Positions 9,365-16,847 of a stretch of DNA of 28,371 nt are shown piece by piece. Within the stretch, counting starts at the first letter, position 1. Each line of letters opens with the position of its first letter. The notes beneath the pieces were generated by a model. The model ran no database searches and had not been told where the DNA came from. It worked only from the letters and a program-made list of their open reading frames with translations. Source of the DNA: CAUUCX01 sp041844835 (GTDB lineage Bacteria; Bacillota; Clostridia; Peptostreptococcales; Anaerovoracaceae); contig JBGZBU010000017.1 in NCBI GenBank assembly GCA_041844835.1, positions 1 through 28,371 on the forward strand. The letters are read 5' to 3'. Made by a program: the position numbers and the translations under genes.

Positions 9365-9453
9365 AATTTCCCTCCTATCTCCATGATGTGTTATATGTTT
9401 TGTTATCTTTTTTGCGGTCTGCTTCGCAGCCCGTCTCGTGCTATATTTACGGT

Positions 9454-11139
9454 CTATTTTATAGCCTCTATTATTTTAATTATTACCTCCGACGCTTCAC
9501 TCGGGAGCTCATCCCTCCCCGCTTTGACGGATTGCAGATCCGTGATGAAATCGAGTCGGCGCTTCATTCCGTTTTTGAGCGCTTCTGTATAGGACTCATC
9601 GCCAAAATCCGGAACAAATCCTTCCACATCCATGGTATACATATCAGGCAGCTCGCCAAACGGCACAAATTCCGCTTTTTCATCAATTATACTTTCAATA
9701 ATGGCAATTGTTACTTCTTTCGGGATTTTTTTATCCATAAAAAAGCCGGTATTGATTATGTAATTTGCAACGCCCCTTTTTTCAAAAACATCTTTGAATT
9801 TTCCATAGTCCTGGCTGAGAGGATATGTTCTGAAAGGATTGGCATACGGCTCAAAGACCAGTGCATTCGGATCCACGCCTTTGGCAAGGCGCTCTGCTGT
9901 TGTTCTCTTTGTAGCAAGACACGCACCCATCGCAGATGCGATTACGGGGTCCTCAATTTTGAGTACCGGAGGCAGAGTGGCGTCTTTCATGAGCCACACG
10001 ATGGTGTTGATCGGCTCGCTGAGCTTGTCTACTCTGTTTGCGGCCCATAATTTGGATTTTATCGCTCTCCCGTTCCCGTTCCTTATATCCTCGGGTACCG
10101 GAAGTAATTTCCCCTCATCGTCGATTGTAGCTCCGCAGTTCTGCACGGTGAGCAGAAACTTGTTGTCCGGCAGATCCACGGGGTAGTCCTGTGTTTTATC
10201 GAAATACGACGGTTCCAACGCCACGGTCGATCCGTCATGCGTTGATATTATATAGGCGTCATCATGCAAAACCGTTACATCATATTTTCCGTCATGTTTG
10301 GCATGTGTTATGGTGGATTTTCCGGACCCCGACAGTCCGAACACACCGAGCACATGTTTTTTTCCGTCTTTTCTTACGCAGCGTTTGAGTCCGCCGTGGC
10401 ATGACGCGTACCCGTTTCTGTTCGCTATTCCCCATGCAAGAGTGAGCGTTCCCTTTTTATGCTCGCCGAAATATCTCATGCCCAGCAGACACGCGCAATT
10501 GTGTTCGGAATCGAAATATGCCAGTCCTTCGGGGAAAAGCGGATGATAATAGTCGGGATCCGACATTATGAATATATCCGGCTCCGTGCCCCATTTTTCG
10601 GCATCACTATTCCCCTTGCCGATTTCTTTAGATCCGGCGTACATCTTGTTATATTCCTCATTCAGCGCCTGGAAATTGAGCATCCAATTGTACATAATAT
10701 TCTCATGATTTTTCGGTATGAGCATATGTGCTTTTACCATGAAATCGGGATCAAGCCCTATGTATACCTCCGTATGATACATTTTTTTATAACGCGTTTG
10801 ATAGACCGCTTCCCTTATAACCTTATTGATTTCCGCTTCGCTGACATCTTCTTCGCCGAGGATCCTTCTTGCCTTGGCAAATCGCCCGACAATTTCCCCG
10901 TCGTTAAAAAGAAGCACGCGTGCATTTTTAGGAATCCCTATTTTTTCGGGTTCAAAAACTTCCAAATCGGTCACTATTGTCCCCGGCGAATTTTTTGCCA
11001 TCTCGTATGCGGTGGCAAGATCTGTCATCCTTTCTACGTTATTTCCGTAAAATGCGGATTCAATGGTTACTTTTGATTGTGACAAAGCCGGATTATTTTT
11101 GCTTATTTCCGCTTTGCTGAAATGTGTTTTGGTAGACAA
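9454..11139 (-). CDS. pckA: Phosphoenolpyruvate carboxykinase (ATP-type), divergent
   Basis: PEPCK interconverts oxaloacetate and phosphoenolpyruvate with ATP/ADP. Conserved points are GRFAKAR (85-91), in the place of GRSPKDK with its substrate arginine; YFGEHKKG with the metal-site lysine (223-230); SCHGG with His248; the P-loop GLSGSGKS (268-275); HDDAY with the Asp ligands (292-296); and LPPV. INTGFF near the C-terminus also matches the family. The sequence is otherwise far from E. coli PckA, and the extra C-terminal portion makes 561 residues. TTG is the start, with AAAGGAG seven bases upstream. In amino-acid- or sugar-fermenting clostridia it may act in either direction, which the sequence does not decide. 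It stands alone, with a repeat-rich upstream region. Confidence 0.85.
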   Translation of the reverse strand: MSTKTHFSKAEISKNNPALSQSKVTIESAFYGNNVERMTDLATAYEMAKNSPGTIVTDLEVFEPEKIGIPKNARVLLFNDGEIVGRFAKARRILGEEDVSEAEINKVIREAVYQTRYKKMYHTEVYIGLDPDFMVKAHMLIPKNHENIMYNWMLNFQALNEEYNKMYAGSKEIGKGNSDAEKWGTEPDIFIMSDPDYYHPLFPEGLAYFDSEHNCACLLGMRYFGEHKKGTLTLAWGIANRNGYASCHGGLKRCVRKDGKKHVLGVFGLSGSGKSTITHAKHDGKYDVTVLHDDAYIISTHDGSTVALEPSYFDKTQDYPVDLPDNKFLLTVQNCGATIDDEGKLLPVPEDIRNGNGRAIKSKLWAANRVDKLSEPINTIVWLMKDATLPPVLKIEDPVIASAMGACLATKRTTAERLAKGVDPNALVFEPYANPFRTYPLSQDYGKFKDVFEKRGVANYIINTGFFMDKKIPKEVTIAIIESIIDEKAEFVPFGELPDMYTMDVEGFVPDFGDESYTEALKNGMKRRLDFITDLQSVKAGRDELPSEASEVIIKIIEAIK

Positions 11140-11188
11140 GTCTATTCTCCTTTATACTCTTTCCATATCAAAATAATTTGTGCTCTGT

Positions 11189-11248
11189 TTATTTACAATT
11201 ATTTACAAATGCCGATGCATTTTTAGCGAATTGAAAGTGCATCGTCAA
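11189..11248 (-). promoter_or_regulatory. Putative promoter and repeat region upstream of pckA
   Basis: On the minus strand TTGACG (11248-11243) and TAAAAA (11225-11220) are separated by 17 bases, a weak promoter. An inverted repeat CGATGCA/TGCATCG (11213-11219 and 11238-11244) surrounds the spacer. A perfect tandem repeat of TTATTTACAA (11189-11198 and 11199-11208, plus strand) lies between it and the gene. Confidence 0.35.
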
Positions 11249-11260
11249 AAATTGAGCGAT

Positions 11261-13978
11261 TTAAAAATTAAGCGCTTTGCTGATATACATTTTGTTGTCT
11301 ACAGCGCTCATGCAATAAATTTTTTGGAAAATTTTCTCCGAGCCGCTTCCGTCACTGCGGGAGAATTTCAAGGTTTCTCGCGTCCATACATAGAAATATT
11401 CATTTCCCACCCGTATTTCGCCTATCTCAAGCTTGTCAAATGCCATTTTCTCACCATTTTTGCTAAGCTTCTCTGCTGCATCCTGCTCCGCCTGCGTGCC
11501 CCGGGCAATATAATCCTGCAATTTGCGGACTCCGCTGTTTTCAAAATCGACACGCAAAGACTCATACGCAAGAAGAGTCGCAATTATTATTTCTTCATGC
11601 GTAACAGCGGTTCCATCCTCCGACTTATACCACTCAACGGATACTATGGGTTTTGAAATAAGGACATCATCTACCGCATACTTTGCCGCTTTATCAAATT
11701 TCAAATTCGGATTTATGACGATATTTGATATATTTCCGTTGACATTGCTGCTTATGTGCTTTTCTACCAATGCTATGCGCCTGTCGTTTGTCTCCTTTCT
11801 TGTCAACTCTTCGGCACGTTCTCGCGCTCTTCTCTCAGCCTCTTCCTCGTTTTGTTTTTTCTTTGTCCTTTCGCCAAGCAGCGGATCTACCCAGCTTACG
11901 GCCTGAGGAATGTTTTTATTTATGAATTTCGCCGCACCGCTGTCCGGCGCCAGCCGCGTCGTCCCGATCATCCAGCCCTCACCGATCAATAATATCAGCA
12001 AGATAGCCGCTACTACTTTTCTTCCCGTTTTTTTCGGCTTTTCCTCTTCCGGCAATTCCGGCGTCGGATTTTTACTATCCCCTGCGGCTTCTGAAATCGG
12101 ATCTGCAGCATTTTCCGATTTTTCGCCTTTTTCGCCGCCGTTATCCGGAATTTCAATATTCATGGTGCCCCACAATGCATCAAGAGCGCGTTTTCGTCTG
12201 AATGCCTCAGCTTCATCAGGCGGCAAATTCATTTCCTCAATCATTTTTTCATTCGCGATCTCGCGCGCTTCTAATTCTTCCGTATCGCGCCCCTTGCGAT
12301 ATTTTTTTGCACGCACGGACGGGTCTTGCATCAATTCCGCCAAGGTCGCCCCCGCAGCCGCCTTTTCCTCAGCTTCAGATTCTTCACCTGCTTCGGCGTC
12401 TTCACTAATTTTGGGAAGGTTCATTGTCTCTCTTATCGTCTCATTCTCTCTGATGTCGGCGTTAAGACGCTCCTTTCTGCTCATTTGAGAATTGAGTTCG
12501 ATTTCTTCCGGCGCTTCTTTCTCTTCTTTTTCCGAATCCGTTTTATATTCGCCAAAGTCGCTTTTTTCAGCTCGGCTCTCGCTTGCCGAATCCGCATCGC
12601 TTTCCTCTTCAGCGCTTGCCGTCTTATCAGGTGCCGTTTCTTCAAGTTCCGTCCCCTCGACAGCTTCAGTAGTTTCAACAACTTCAACAGTTTCCGCGGT
12701 TTCACTCTCCGCCTCTTCGGAAAGGCTCCCAAGGTCCTCCACTATATTTTCTAAGTTTTCTTTTTTCCCTTTTCCGAACAGCCACTCAAAAACACTGCGT
12801 TTGCGCTGCTCGTCCGCTATGCTTTCCGCTGGAATTTCGGGCTGCTTGTCTGCTGTATCCGCCTGTTCTTCTTCGCTAAGGGATGTTGCCTGGATTCCAG
12901 CTTCCGCCGCCTCTTTTTTAAACAAAGGCGTGAATCCGCTTTCTTCTTCGACAAGACCGCCCGTCAGCACCATGGTGTTGTCGCGCTCCCTTTCAAATTT
13001 TTCACGCGGATCTTCGGGACCGTCGAAATGCGTATCCAGCATTTCGGAATCCACGCCCGCTCTTTCAAGGGCAATCTCAATTATATCGCGCTTAAGTTCT
13101 TTTGTATCAAATTTCCTTGAATCCGTTATACTGCGCTGTATCAGTTCATCCGTTTCGCGATCATCTTCCTGATCTTTTGCGATCTTTTCCAGCATTTCCT
13201 CACTGCCGATGCTGTGCTTTATCGCTGCCGCTTCCGTTTTGCTCACCTTCAAATCAACGGGCTCGCCGACAGCACCGCCCGGCTGTCTTTTTTTAAGTTT
13301 TTCGTACTGCTCATCCAAAAGTTTTTGAAAGTCTTCATTTTTTTGATTGTATGTATAAAACTTGTCAATTTTCGCAGCACTCTCATTTTGAGCGGTTTCT
13401 TCCGCCATTTTATTTTCCCTGTCAATGTTGTCGAGCAGCTCAGCCGCATGTTTTTCTTCCTCCTCGCGGGTCTTTGCTCTGTGTGCCGCCAACATTTCTT
13501 CCGCTTTTCTCATCGCTTCGGCAGCATCCGCCATGCGCTGTTCTTCCATAGCTTTGAGGCGCTGTTTTTCTTCTGCGACAGCGCGCAGCCGCATCTCTTC
13601 CGCATGACTTTTTTCAGCCATTTCCACGCGCTGCCGCTCCCTCCTTGCCGCCTGCGCCAAGCGCTCATGTTCCGCTTTTTTCTGATCTCTCTCCCAATCC
13701 GTTTCCCAGTTAAACTCTCCCGTATCCGCATCAAATATTCTTTTTTTCGGCCGCTCCTCAACATTCCAGCGAAATTCGGGGTCGCTTTTGTATATATACT
13801 CTCCCTCGTTTTTTTGCACTTCTTGCCCGTTTACGGTGCGATTAGCCTCTCCGCCTGACTGACGCGACCGTCCCGCGGAATCCGAGAAATCTCCGTTTCC
13901 GCTAAAAACTTCAGTCCCACAGCTAATACAAAATTTTGCATCATCCGGCAACGCTTTGCCACATTCCTTGCAATACAT
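11261..13978 (-). CDS. Zinc-ribbon, coiled-coil, single-span membrane protein with TcaA-like architecture
   Basis: I do not recognise a named gene. The 905 residues begin with a zinc ribbon (Cys3, Cys6, Cys17, Cys20). A Lys/Arg/Glu/Ala-rich coiled coil follows (about 95-220), then a long acidic low-complexity region (about 350-650) and one membrane span (about 655-676). Basic residues just before the span predict the N-terminus inside. The last 230 residues would be outside; their end (EIRVGNEYFYVWTRE and the following strands) resembles the NTF2-like end of zinc-ribbon membrane proteins such as TcaA/YvbJ. This last point is inference. The start is Met at 13978, because AAGGAG lies six bases upstream and the zinc ribbon begins there. 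A longer frame from 14041 lacks a site. It lies 113 bases after the 143-residue membrane protein. Confidence 0.8.
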   Translation of the reverse strand: MYCKECGKALPDDAKFCISCGTEVFSGNGDFSDSAGRSRQSGGEANRTVNGQEVQKNEGEYIYKSDPEFRWNVEERPKKRIFDADTGEFNWETDWERDQKKAEHERLAQAARRERQRVEMAEKSHAEEMRLRAVAEEKQRLKAMEEQRMADAAEAMRKAEEMLAAHRAKTREEEEKHAAELLDNIDRENKMAEETAQNESAAKIDKFYTYNQKNEDFQKLLDEQYEKLKKRQPGGAVGEPVDLKVSKTEAAAIKHSIGSEEMLEKIAKDQEDDRETDELIQRSITDSRKFDTKELKRDIIEIALERAGVDSEMLDTHFDGPEDPREKFERERDNTMVLTGGLVEEESGFTPLFKKEAAEAGIQATSLSEEEQADTADKQPEIPAESIADEQRKRSVFEWLFGKGKKENLENIVEDLGSLSEEAESETAETVEVVETTEAVEGTELEETAPDKTASAEEESDADSASESRAEKSDFGEYKTDSEKEEKEAPEEIELNSQMSRKERLNADIRENETIRETMNLPKISEDAEAGEESEAEEKAAAGATLAELMQDPSVRAKKYRKGRDTEELEAREIANEKMIEEMNLPPDEAEAFRRKRALDALWGTMNIEIPDNGGEKGEKSENAADPISEAAGDSKNPTPELPEEEKPKKTGRKVVAAILLILLIGEGWMIGTTRLAPDSGAAKFINKNIPQAVSWVDPLLGERTKKKQNEEEAERRARERAEELTRKETNDRRIALVEKHISSNVNGNISNIVINPNLKFDKAAKYAVDDVLISKPIVSVEWYKSEDGTAVTHEEIIIATLLAYESLRVDFENSGVRKLQDYIARGTQAEQDAAEKLSKNGEKMAFDKLEIGEIRVGNEYFYVWTRETLKFSRSDGSGSEKIFQKIYCMSAVDNKMYISKALNF

Positions 13979-14091
13979 AAGCCTCTCCTTAAAGATTCCT
14001 TTTCCGGTTAAAACGGAGTAATTATCTGTTTCTAAAATCAAAGCGATAATTTACATCTATGTCGCGCAGGCGGCGTAAAATTGCAAGCCCG

Positions 14092-14523
14092 CTAATCCTT
14101 AATAAGTGTCTCTATGTCGTCTTCACTAAGAATGCTCCCGACATCGCTGAAATCTCCTGCGACACCCGATAACGACGATTCTTCCGCATTTAAATTCACT
14201 TCATTCGCATCGTCTTTTAGGCGCTCGCTTTCATCATCCTGATCATAATATTGACGCATGTGTTTTTTGTGCAATTCGTGCGCGCCGTCCGACATAAACA
14301 TCAGCATTTCGGCAGCCGTGAAAATATCCGCAACACGCCTGCTCTCGTTTTTAACGGAGTCCAATGCTTCAGAAATCTTCAATAATTTATCGTTATTATC
14401 TGCAAGCTCTTTTTTAAGAATGTCGTTTTGCATTATGAGTTCTTTTTTTGAACGGTTCAAACGAACGGCACAAATTATGGAAATAAGGAGAATGACAAAA
14501 ACGAAGAGAAGCAATATTCCCAT
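14092..14523 (-). CDS. Small membrane protein with coiled coil, unknown function
   Basis: No family is recognised. The protein of 143 residues starts with a hydrophobic span (about 2-21), then RLNRSKKEL, which places the remainder in the cytoplasm. A helical, heptad-like segment (about 24-65) follows, and the tail is strongly acidic, ending in EDDIETLIKD. The start at 14523 is chosen because GGAGGGAT lies just upstream; the frame extends further back to 14712, but that part crosses the putative promoter. It precedes the zinc-ribbon membrane protein in the same direction, so the two may act together at the envelope. That is a guess from position. Confidence 0.7.
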   Translation of the reverse strand: MGILLLFVFVILLISIICAVRLNRSKKELIMQNDILKKELADNNDKLLKISEALDSVKNESRRVADIFTAAEMLMFMSDGAHELHKKHMRQYYDQDDESERLKDDANEVNLNAEESSLSGVAGDFSDVGSILSEDDIETLIKD

Positions 14524-14632
14524 GCCTATCCCTCCGAAATATGTGTCGAAAAATTTAACTAAACTACAGAATTTTGCGTGCTGCATGCCATGCTCCGAAT
14601 TAAACTTTTTATAAAATATTACACTCCTACAG

Positions 14633-14638
14633 ATTATA
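14633..14638 (-). promoter_or_regulatory. Perfect -10 box upstream of the 143-residue membrane protein gene
   Basis: TATAAT on the minus strand, about 110 bases before the start codon and just downstream of the flavodoxin terminator. The expected -35 position reads TTTAAT, which is weak, so this is a partial promoter call. Confidence 0.4.
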
Positions 14639-14673
14639 CACCAAATAGTGCTGGAATTAAAGCAAAATCGCAC

Positions 14674-14710
14674 AAAAAGCCGACGGGAAGACCACATGGA
14701 TCTCCCCGTC
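14674..14710 (-). terminator. Terminator of the DUF2325-DUF3793-flavodoxin operon
   Basis: On the minus strand GACGGGGAGA pairs with TCTTCCCGTC through nine Watson-Crick pairs and one G-U pair, followed by GGCTTTTTG. It lies about 80 bases after the flavodoxin stop. Confidence 0.75.
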
Positions 14711-14791
14711 AACCGCTTCCCTATATTATCTCAACACGGGACTGCGAAAATGCACGCACATCCGCAGTTCCGCGTATCGACCGTAGATAAA

Positions 14792-15217
14792 TTATTTTGC
14801 AAGAGCCCCGCCGAGCATGCGACACGCTTCAGCCGCGGCATCATCCGGAGCATCATTGCAAATGACGAAATCCGCCGCCATTTTTGCTCCCGCGCCCTTG
14901 CATTCTTCCTCCCAATTGCGCATCCATTCGCCGTCTCCCCAGCCGTATGAACCGAAAAGTGCAATCGGCTTGCCCGCAAGTGAACCTACGCAATCATCAA
15001 ACATCGGCTTGAATTCCGCATCTTCCAGCTCTTCTGCGCCCATGGACGGACAGCCGAACGCAATAGCGTCATATTCATTTATTTTTCCGGAATTGAATTC
15101 ACCGGGAGAAAAAACCGCGGCGTTGCCGCCTGCCGCCTCTACACCCTCCTTGACGAATTCCGCCATCTGCTCGGTGTTTCCCGTTCCGCTCCAATAAACT
15201 ACTGCCACCTTTTTCAT
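14792..15217 (-). CDS. Flavodoxin
   Basis: This is a short-chain flavodoxin of 141 residues, an FMN-dependent one-electron carrier in the cytoplasm. It begins MKKVAVVYWSGTGNTE, whose SGTGNTE is the FMN phosphate-binding loop. GCPSMGAEELE (about 54-64) and GSYGWGDGEWM (about 89-99) form the two loops that flank the flavin ring. The frame extends upstream to 15337, but the fold starts at Met 15217, which has AAAGGAG about 10 bases before it. It is third in the operon after DUF2325 and DUF3793, and a terminator follows. Flavodoxins often replace ferredoxin under iron limitation, which fits the putative metalloregulator site at the operon promoter. Confidence 0.93.
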   Translation of the reverse strand: MKKVAVVYWSGTGNTEQMAEFVKEGVEAAGGNAAVFSPGEFNSGKINEYDAIAFGCPSMGAEELEDAEFKPMFDDCVGSLAGKPIALFGSYGWGDGEWMRNWEEECKGAGAKMAADFVICNDAPDDAAAEACRMLGGALAK

Positions 15218-15290
15218 CTGTGAAAATCTCCTTTCAATTTCATTAAACCTTTCAGTCTTTAATGTACTATTCTTTAATGTATTATGTTTA

Positions 15291-15914
15291 TCACACCGAT
15301 CCAACCGCAAGCTGCCCGATGCTTTTCCCTTTTGCATACATACTTTTATATTCTTCCGTACATCGCTTAAAATGCGAAAACATACTGACCGCCTTGCCGG
15401 TATCTCCGTAAACCTTCCAATACCCGGTCAATTTGCTGTTTCTGCCCTTGTTTTCGATGTAGCCGAGCACATCTTCCAGGGGATAACCGAGAAAAACACC
15501 TATCTCGTGAGGAAAATCGCACGAAATCCCGCGCCTTGACAATCTGCTTGCAAGGCACCCGACGCAATCCTTTGAAAAATCATAGCCCATATCCTCCATA
15601 AACGCTCGCACCTCATCATCCTGCAAAACCGCCTCGAGTTCATCTCTGCGATAAACATAAATGAGAGCTCTTTTCCCGTTCCAATGAACTATTCTGATTC
15701 CTATGTTTTTCTGACATAGCACATACTTTAAGCGCCCCACATGAAACGACGCTTCTCTTGCGGAAGAAAAATCATAGGCAAAAAGATTGCCCACTTTCAT
15801 GCCCGCAAGCGTAGGTGCGCATGCATCAACGAGCGCTCGCTCTATCTCATATATATCTTTTTCAATCATGTCTTTTTCAACTAGGGAACAAGAGCATTCG
15901 GGCAGACCAATCAA
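15291..15914 (-). CDS. DUF3793 family protein
   Basis: The family has no assigned function. The match rests on CAPTLAGMKVGNLF (about 32-45), the ALIYVYRRDEL strand-helix (about 83-93), PHEIGVFLGYPLEDVLGYIEN (about 135-154) and GYWKVYGD (about 163-170), all typical of DUF3793. The predicted protein is soluble. I take a TTG start at 15914 that overlaps the DUF2325 stop (TTGA), because GGGAGG lies five bases upstream; the alternative Met16 has no good site. The extra N-terminal piece carries Cys-Ser-Cys. The overlap implies translational coupling with DUF2325, and flavodoxin follows after 73 bases. The conserved-looking gene order suggests a shared metal- or redox-linked role, which is inference. 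Confidence 0.88.
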   Translation of the reverse strand: MIGLPECSCSLVEKDMIEKDIYEIERALVDACAPTLAGMKVGNLFAYDFSSAREASFHVGRLKYVLCQKNIGIRIVHWNGKRALIYVYRRDELEAVLQDDEVRAFMEDMGYDFSKDCVGCLASRLSRRGISCDFPHEIGVFLGYPLEDVLGYIENKGRNSKLTGYWKVYGDTGKAVSMFSHFKRCTEEYKSMYAKGKSIGQLAVGSV

Positions 15915-16201
15915 CTCTTGCCTCCCACGCGTTCTTCAAGCAAACTGCTCAAAGCGGATGCACTGCTTGAAGCGATCCTCGCAACCTTGATATTGCTTTT
16001 TTTCGCTTCGTTTACAGCGCTGAGCACCATTTTATGCGATACCGTATTAGTAAAAAGAATCATCAAATCGGGATTGCCGATCTTTTTTTTCATTGATCCT
16101 TTTTCCTTTGTGAATATTTTGGCCGTACAGCCGTAACTCTCGCAGATTTCTTTGTAACTGCTTTCCATGCGTTCATTGCCGCCTACAATTACTATACTCA
16201 T
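15911..16201 (-). CDS. DUF2325 domain protein
   Basis: This is a 96-residue protein beginning MSIVIVGGNERMESSYKEI, the hallmark of DUF2325. ILFTNTVSHKM (49-59) and ASSSASAL near the end also belong to the family. The fold looks like a small Rossmann-type unit, and its role is not established. A GGGAGAG-type ribosome-binding site precedes the start. It is the first gene of the operon: the putative promoter and operator lie about 150-200 bases upstream, the DUF3793 start overlaps its stop, and flavodoxin is third. Cysteines 20 and 25 are present but do not form an obvious metal site alone. Confidence 0.93.
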   Translation of the reverse strand: MSIVIVGGNERMESSYKEICESYGCTAKIFTKEKGSMKKKIGNPDLMILFTNTVSHKMVLSAVNEAKKSNIKVARIASSSASALSSLLEERVGGKS

Positions 16202-16314
16202 CTGACACTCTCCCTTTCCTGAGTGGCTGCCTGCCTCTTGTCAATACACTCCCCAATTCCCTTTTATCCGATGAAGAATGTATTAGCAATAGACAACTTC
16301 ACTCCTTATTACAA

Positions 16315-16328
16315 GCGGCTTTCGCCGC
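16315..16328 (-). other. Leader-RNA hairpin with GAAA tetraloop upstream of DUF2325
   Basis: On the minus strand GCGGC-GAAA-GCCGC forms a five-pair GC stem with a GNRA-type loop, roughly 40-50 bases after the predicted transcription start. There is no T-tract, so it is not a terminator. It may protect the roughly 165-base leader. Confidence 0.45.
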
Positions 16329-16348
16329 CTCTCACCCTGACTCTATTT

Positions 16349-16368
16349 GTTAGTTTTAGCTAACTTAC
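16349..16368 (-). promoter_or_regulatory. Putative DtxR/IdeR-type metalloregulator operator
   Basis: GTTAG (16349-16353) and CTAAC (16360-16364) form an inverted repeat with a 6-base spacer. On the minus strand the 19-mer GTAAGTTAGCTAAAACTAA (16368-16350) agrees by eye with the remembered DtxR consensus TTAGGTTAGCCTAACCTAA at 14 of 19 positions. It lies immediately downstream of the -10 box and would cover the transcription start, as expected of a repressor site. Confidence 0.5.
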
Positions 16369-16373
16369 TACTA

Positions 16374-16402
16374 ATGATACAATTTCCCCTTTCCTATGTC
16401 AA
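16374..16402 (-). promoter_or_regulatory. Sigma-A type promoter of the DUF2325-DUF3793-flavodoxin operon
   Basis: On the minus strand the -35 is TTGACA (16402-16397), the spacer is 17 bases and the -10 is TATCAT (16379-16374). This is consensus at all but one position and correctly oriented for DUF2325. Confidence 0.8.
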
Positions 16403-16685
16403 CAGTTTTTATCATATTTATTAATTAATTAGACTGAGGGAAGGTGCTCCTAAAGAAGATTCAACACTATTATCGCTTGAAATTTCAAGTGTTTTAAGAG
16501 ATTTCACCAACATTTTTTGTCCTATAAGCCTACTTTGATAAATTATAGACGGGTATTTTTTTTTGTGCACTTGTGGCGCATTTTTGTGACGCATCTGGGT
16601 GCAAAATGTCAAAAAAGACAGCAAAATTTGCAAAAATATCAAAAAGGATTGCAAAAGATGAAAAGCCGCAGCCCTTGAAATGCCA
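16403..16685. other. Intergenic stretch without a supported gene
   Basis: There is no ORF with a plausible ribosome-binding site. The stretch holds a perfect 14-base palindrome CTTGAAATTTCAAG (16476-16489) and an A-rich segment with repeated GCAAAA units (about 16600-16665). It flanks the 3' end of the tRNA gene. A minus-strand frame that starts inside the tRNA looks spurious. Confidence 0.5.
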
Positions 16686-16722
16686 AAGGGAAAGCCCCTA
16701 ACCGTTGAAGCTAGAGGCTTTT
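16686..16722 (-). terminator. Possible terminator of tRNA-Lys
   Basis: On the minus strand AAAGCCTCTA pairs with TAGGGGCTTT, with one G-U pair and an 11-base loop, followed by CCCTTT. The U-tract is poor, hence low confidence. It starts six bases after the tRNA CCA end. Confidence 0.4.
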
Positions 16723-16727
16723 CCAGA

Positions 16728-16803
16728 TGGTACACCATCAGGGACTCGAACCCTGGACGCCCTGATTAAGAGTCAGGTGCTCTACCAGCTGAGCTAATGG
16801 TGC
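16728..16803 (-). tRNA. tRNA-Lys (anticodon CTT)
   Basis: The 76-base gene includes an encoded 3' CCA. The acceptor arms GCACCAT and ATGGTGT pair, with G-U at the first pair. D-loop AGCTCAGCTGGTAGAGC is normal. The anticodon stem CCTGA/TCAGG encloses CTCTTAA, giving CTT, which reads AAG (Lys). The T arm CCAGGGTTCGAGTCCCTG is normal. It has its own promoter at 16848-16876. Confidence 0.97.
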
Positions 16804-16847
16804 ATATTCGCGCTGCATGCCGTAATCCATGCAATTACAACGCTAAG

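Noticed and set aside
9365..9453. GGTCTGC/GCAGCC hairpin between pckA and UPF0182
   Set aside because: The stem is short and no U-tract follows in either direction, so a terminator call is not supported.
12492..13172. A 226-codon Ser-rich plus-strand frame
   Set aside because: It is the antisense of the acidic, Glu-rich region of the zinc-ribbon protein, where GAA/GAG codons read as Ser/Phe codons.
16216..16244. A second TTGACA on the minus strand close to DUF2325
   Set aside because: There is no -10 box at a workable spacing; the promoter at 16374-16402 is far better.
16283..16315. Possible short leader peptide before DUF2325, with GGAG and a TTG start
   Set aside because: It would be only about 10 residues and has no codon pattern suggesting attenuation.
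16421..16738. Minus-strand frame of 105 codons starting inside tRNA-Lys
   Set aside because: The start codon is part of the tRNA acceptor stem, no ribosome-binding site is possible there, and the product matches nothing I know.
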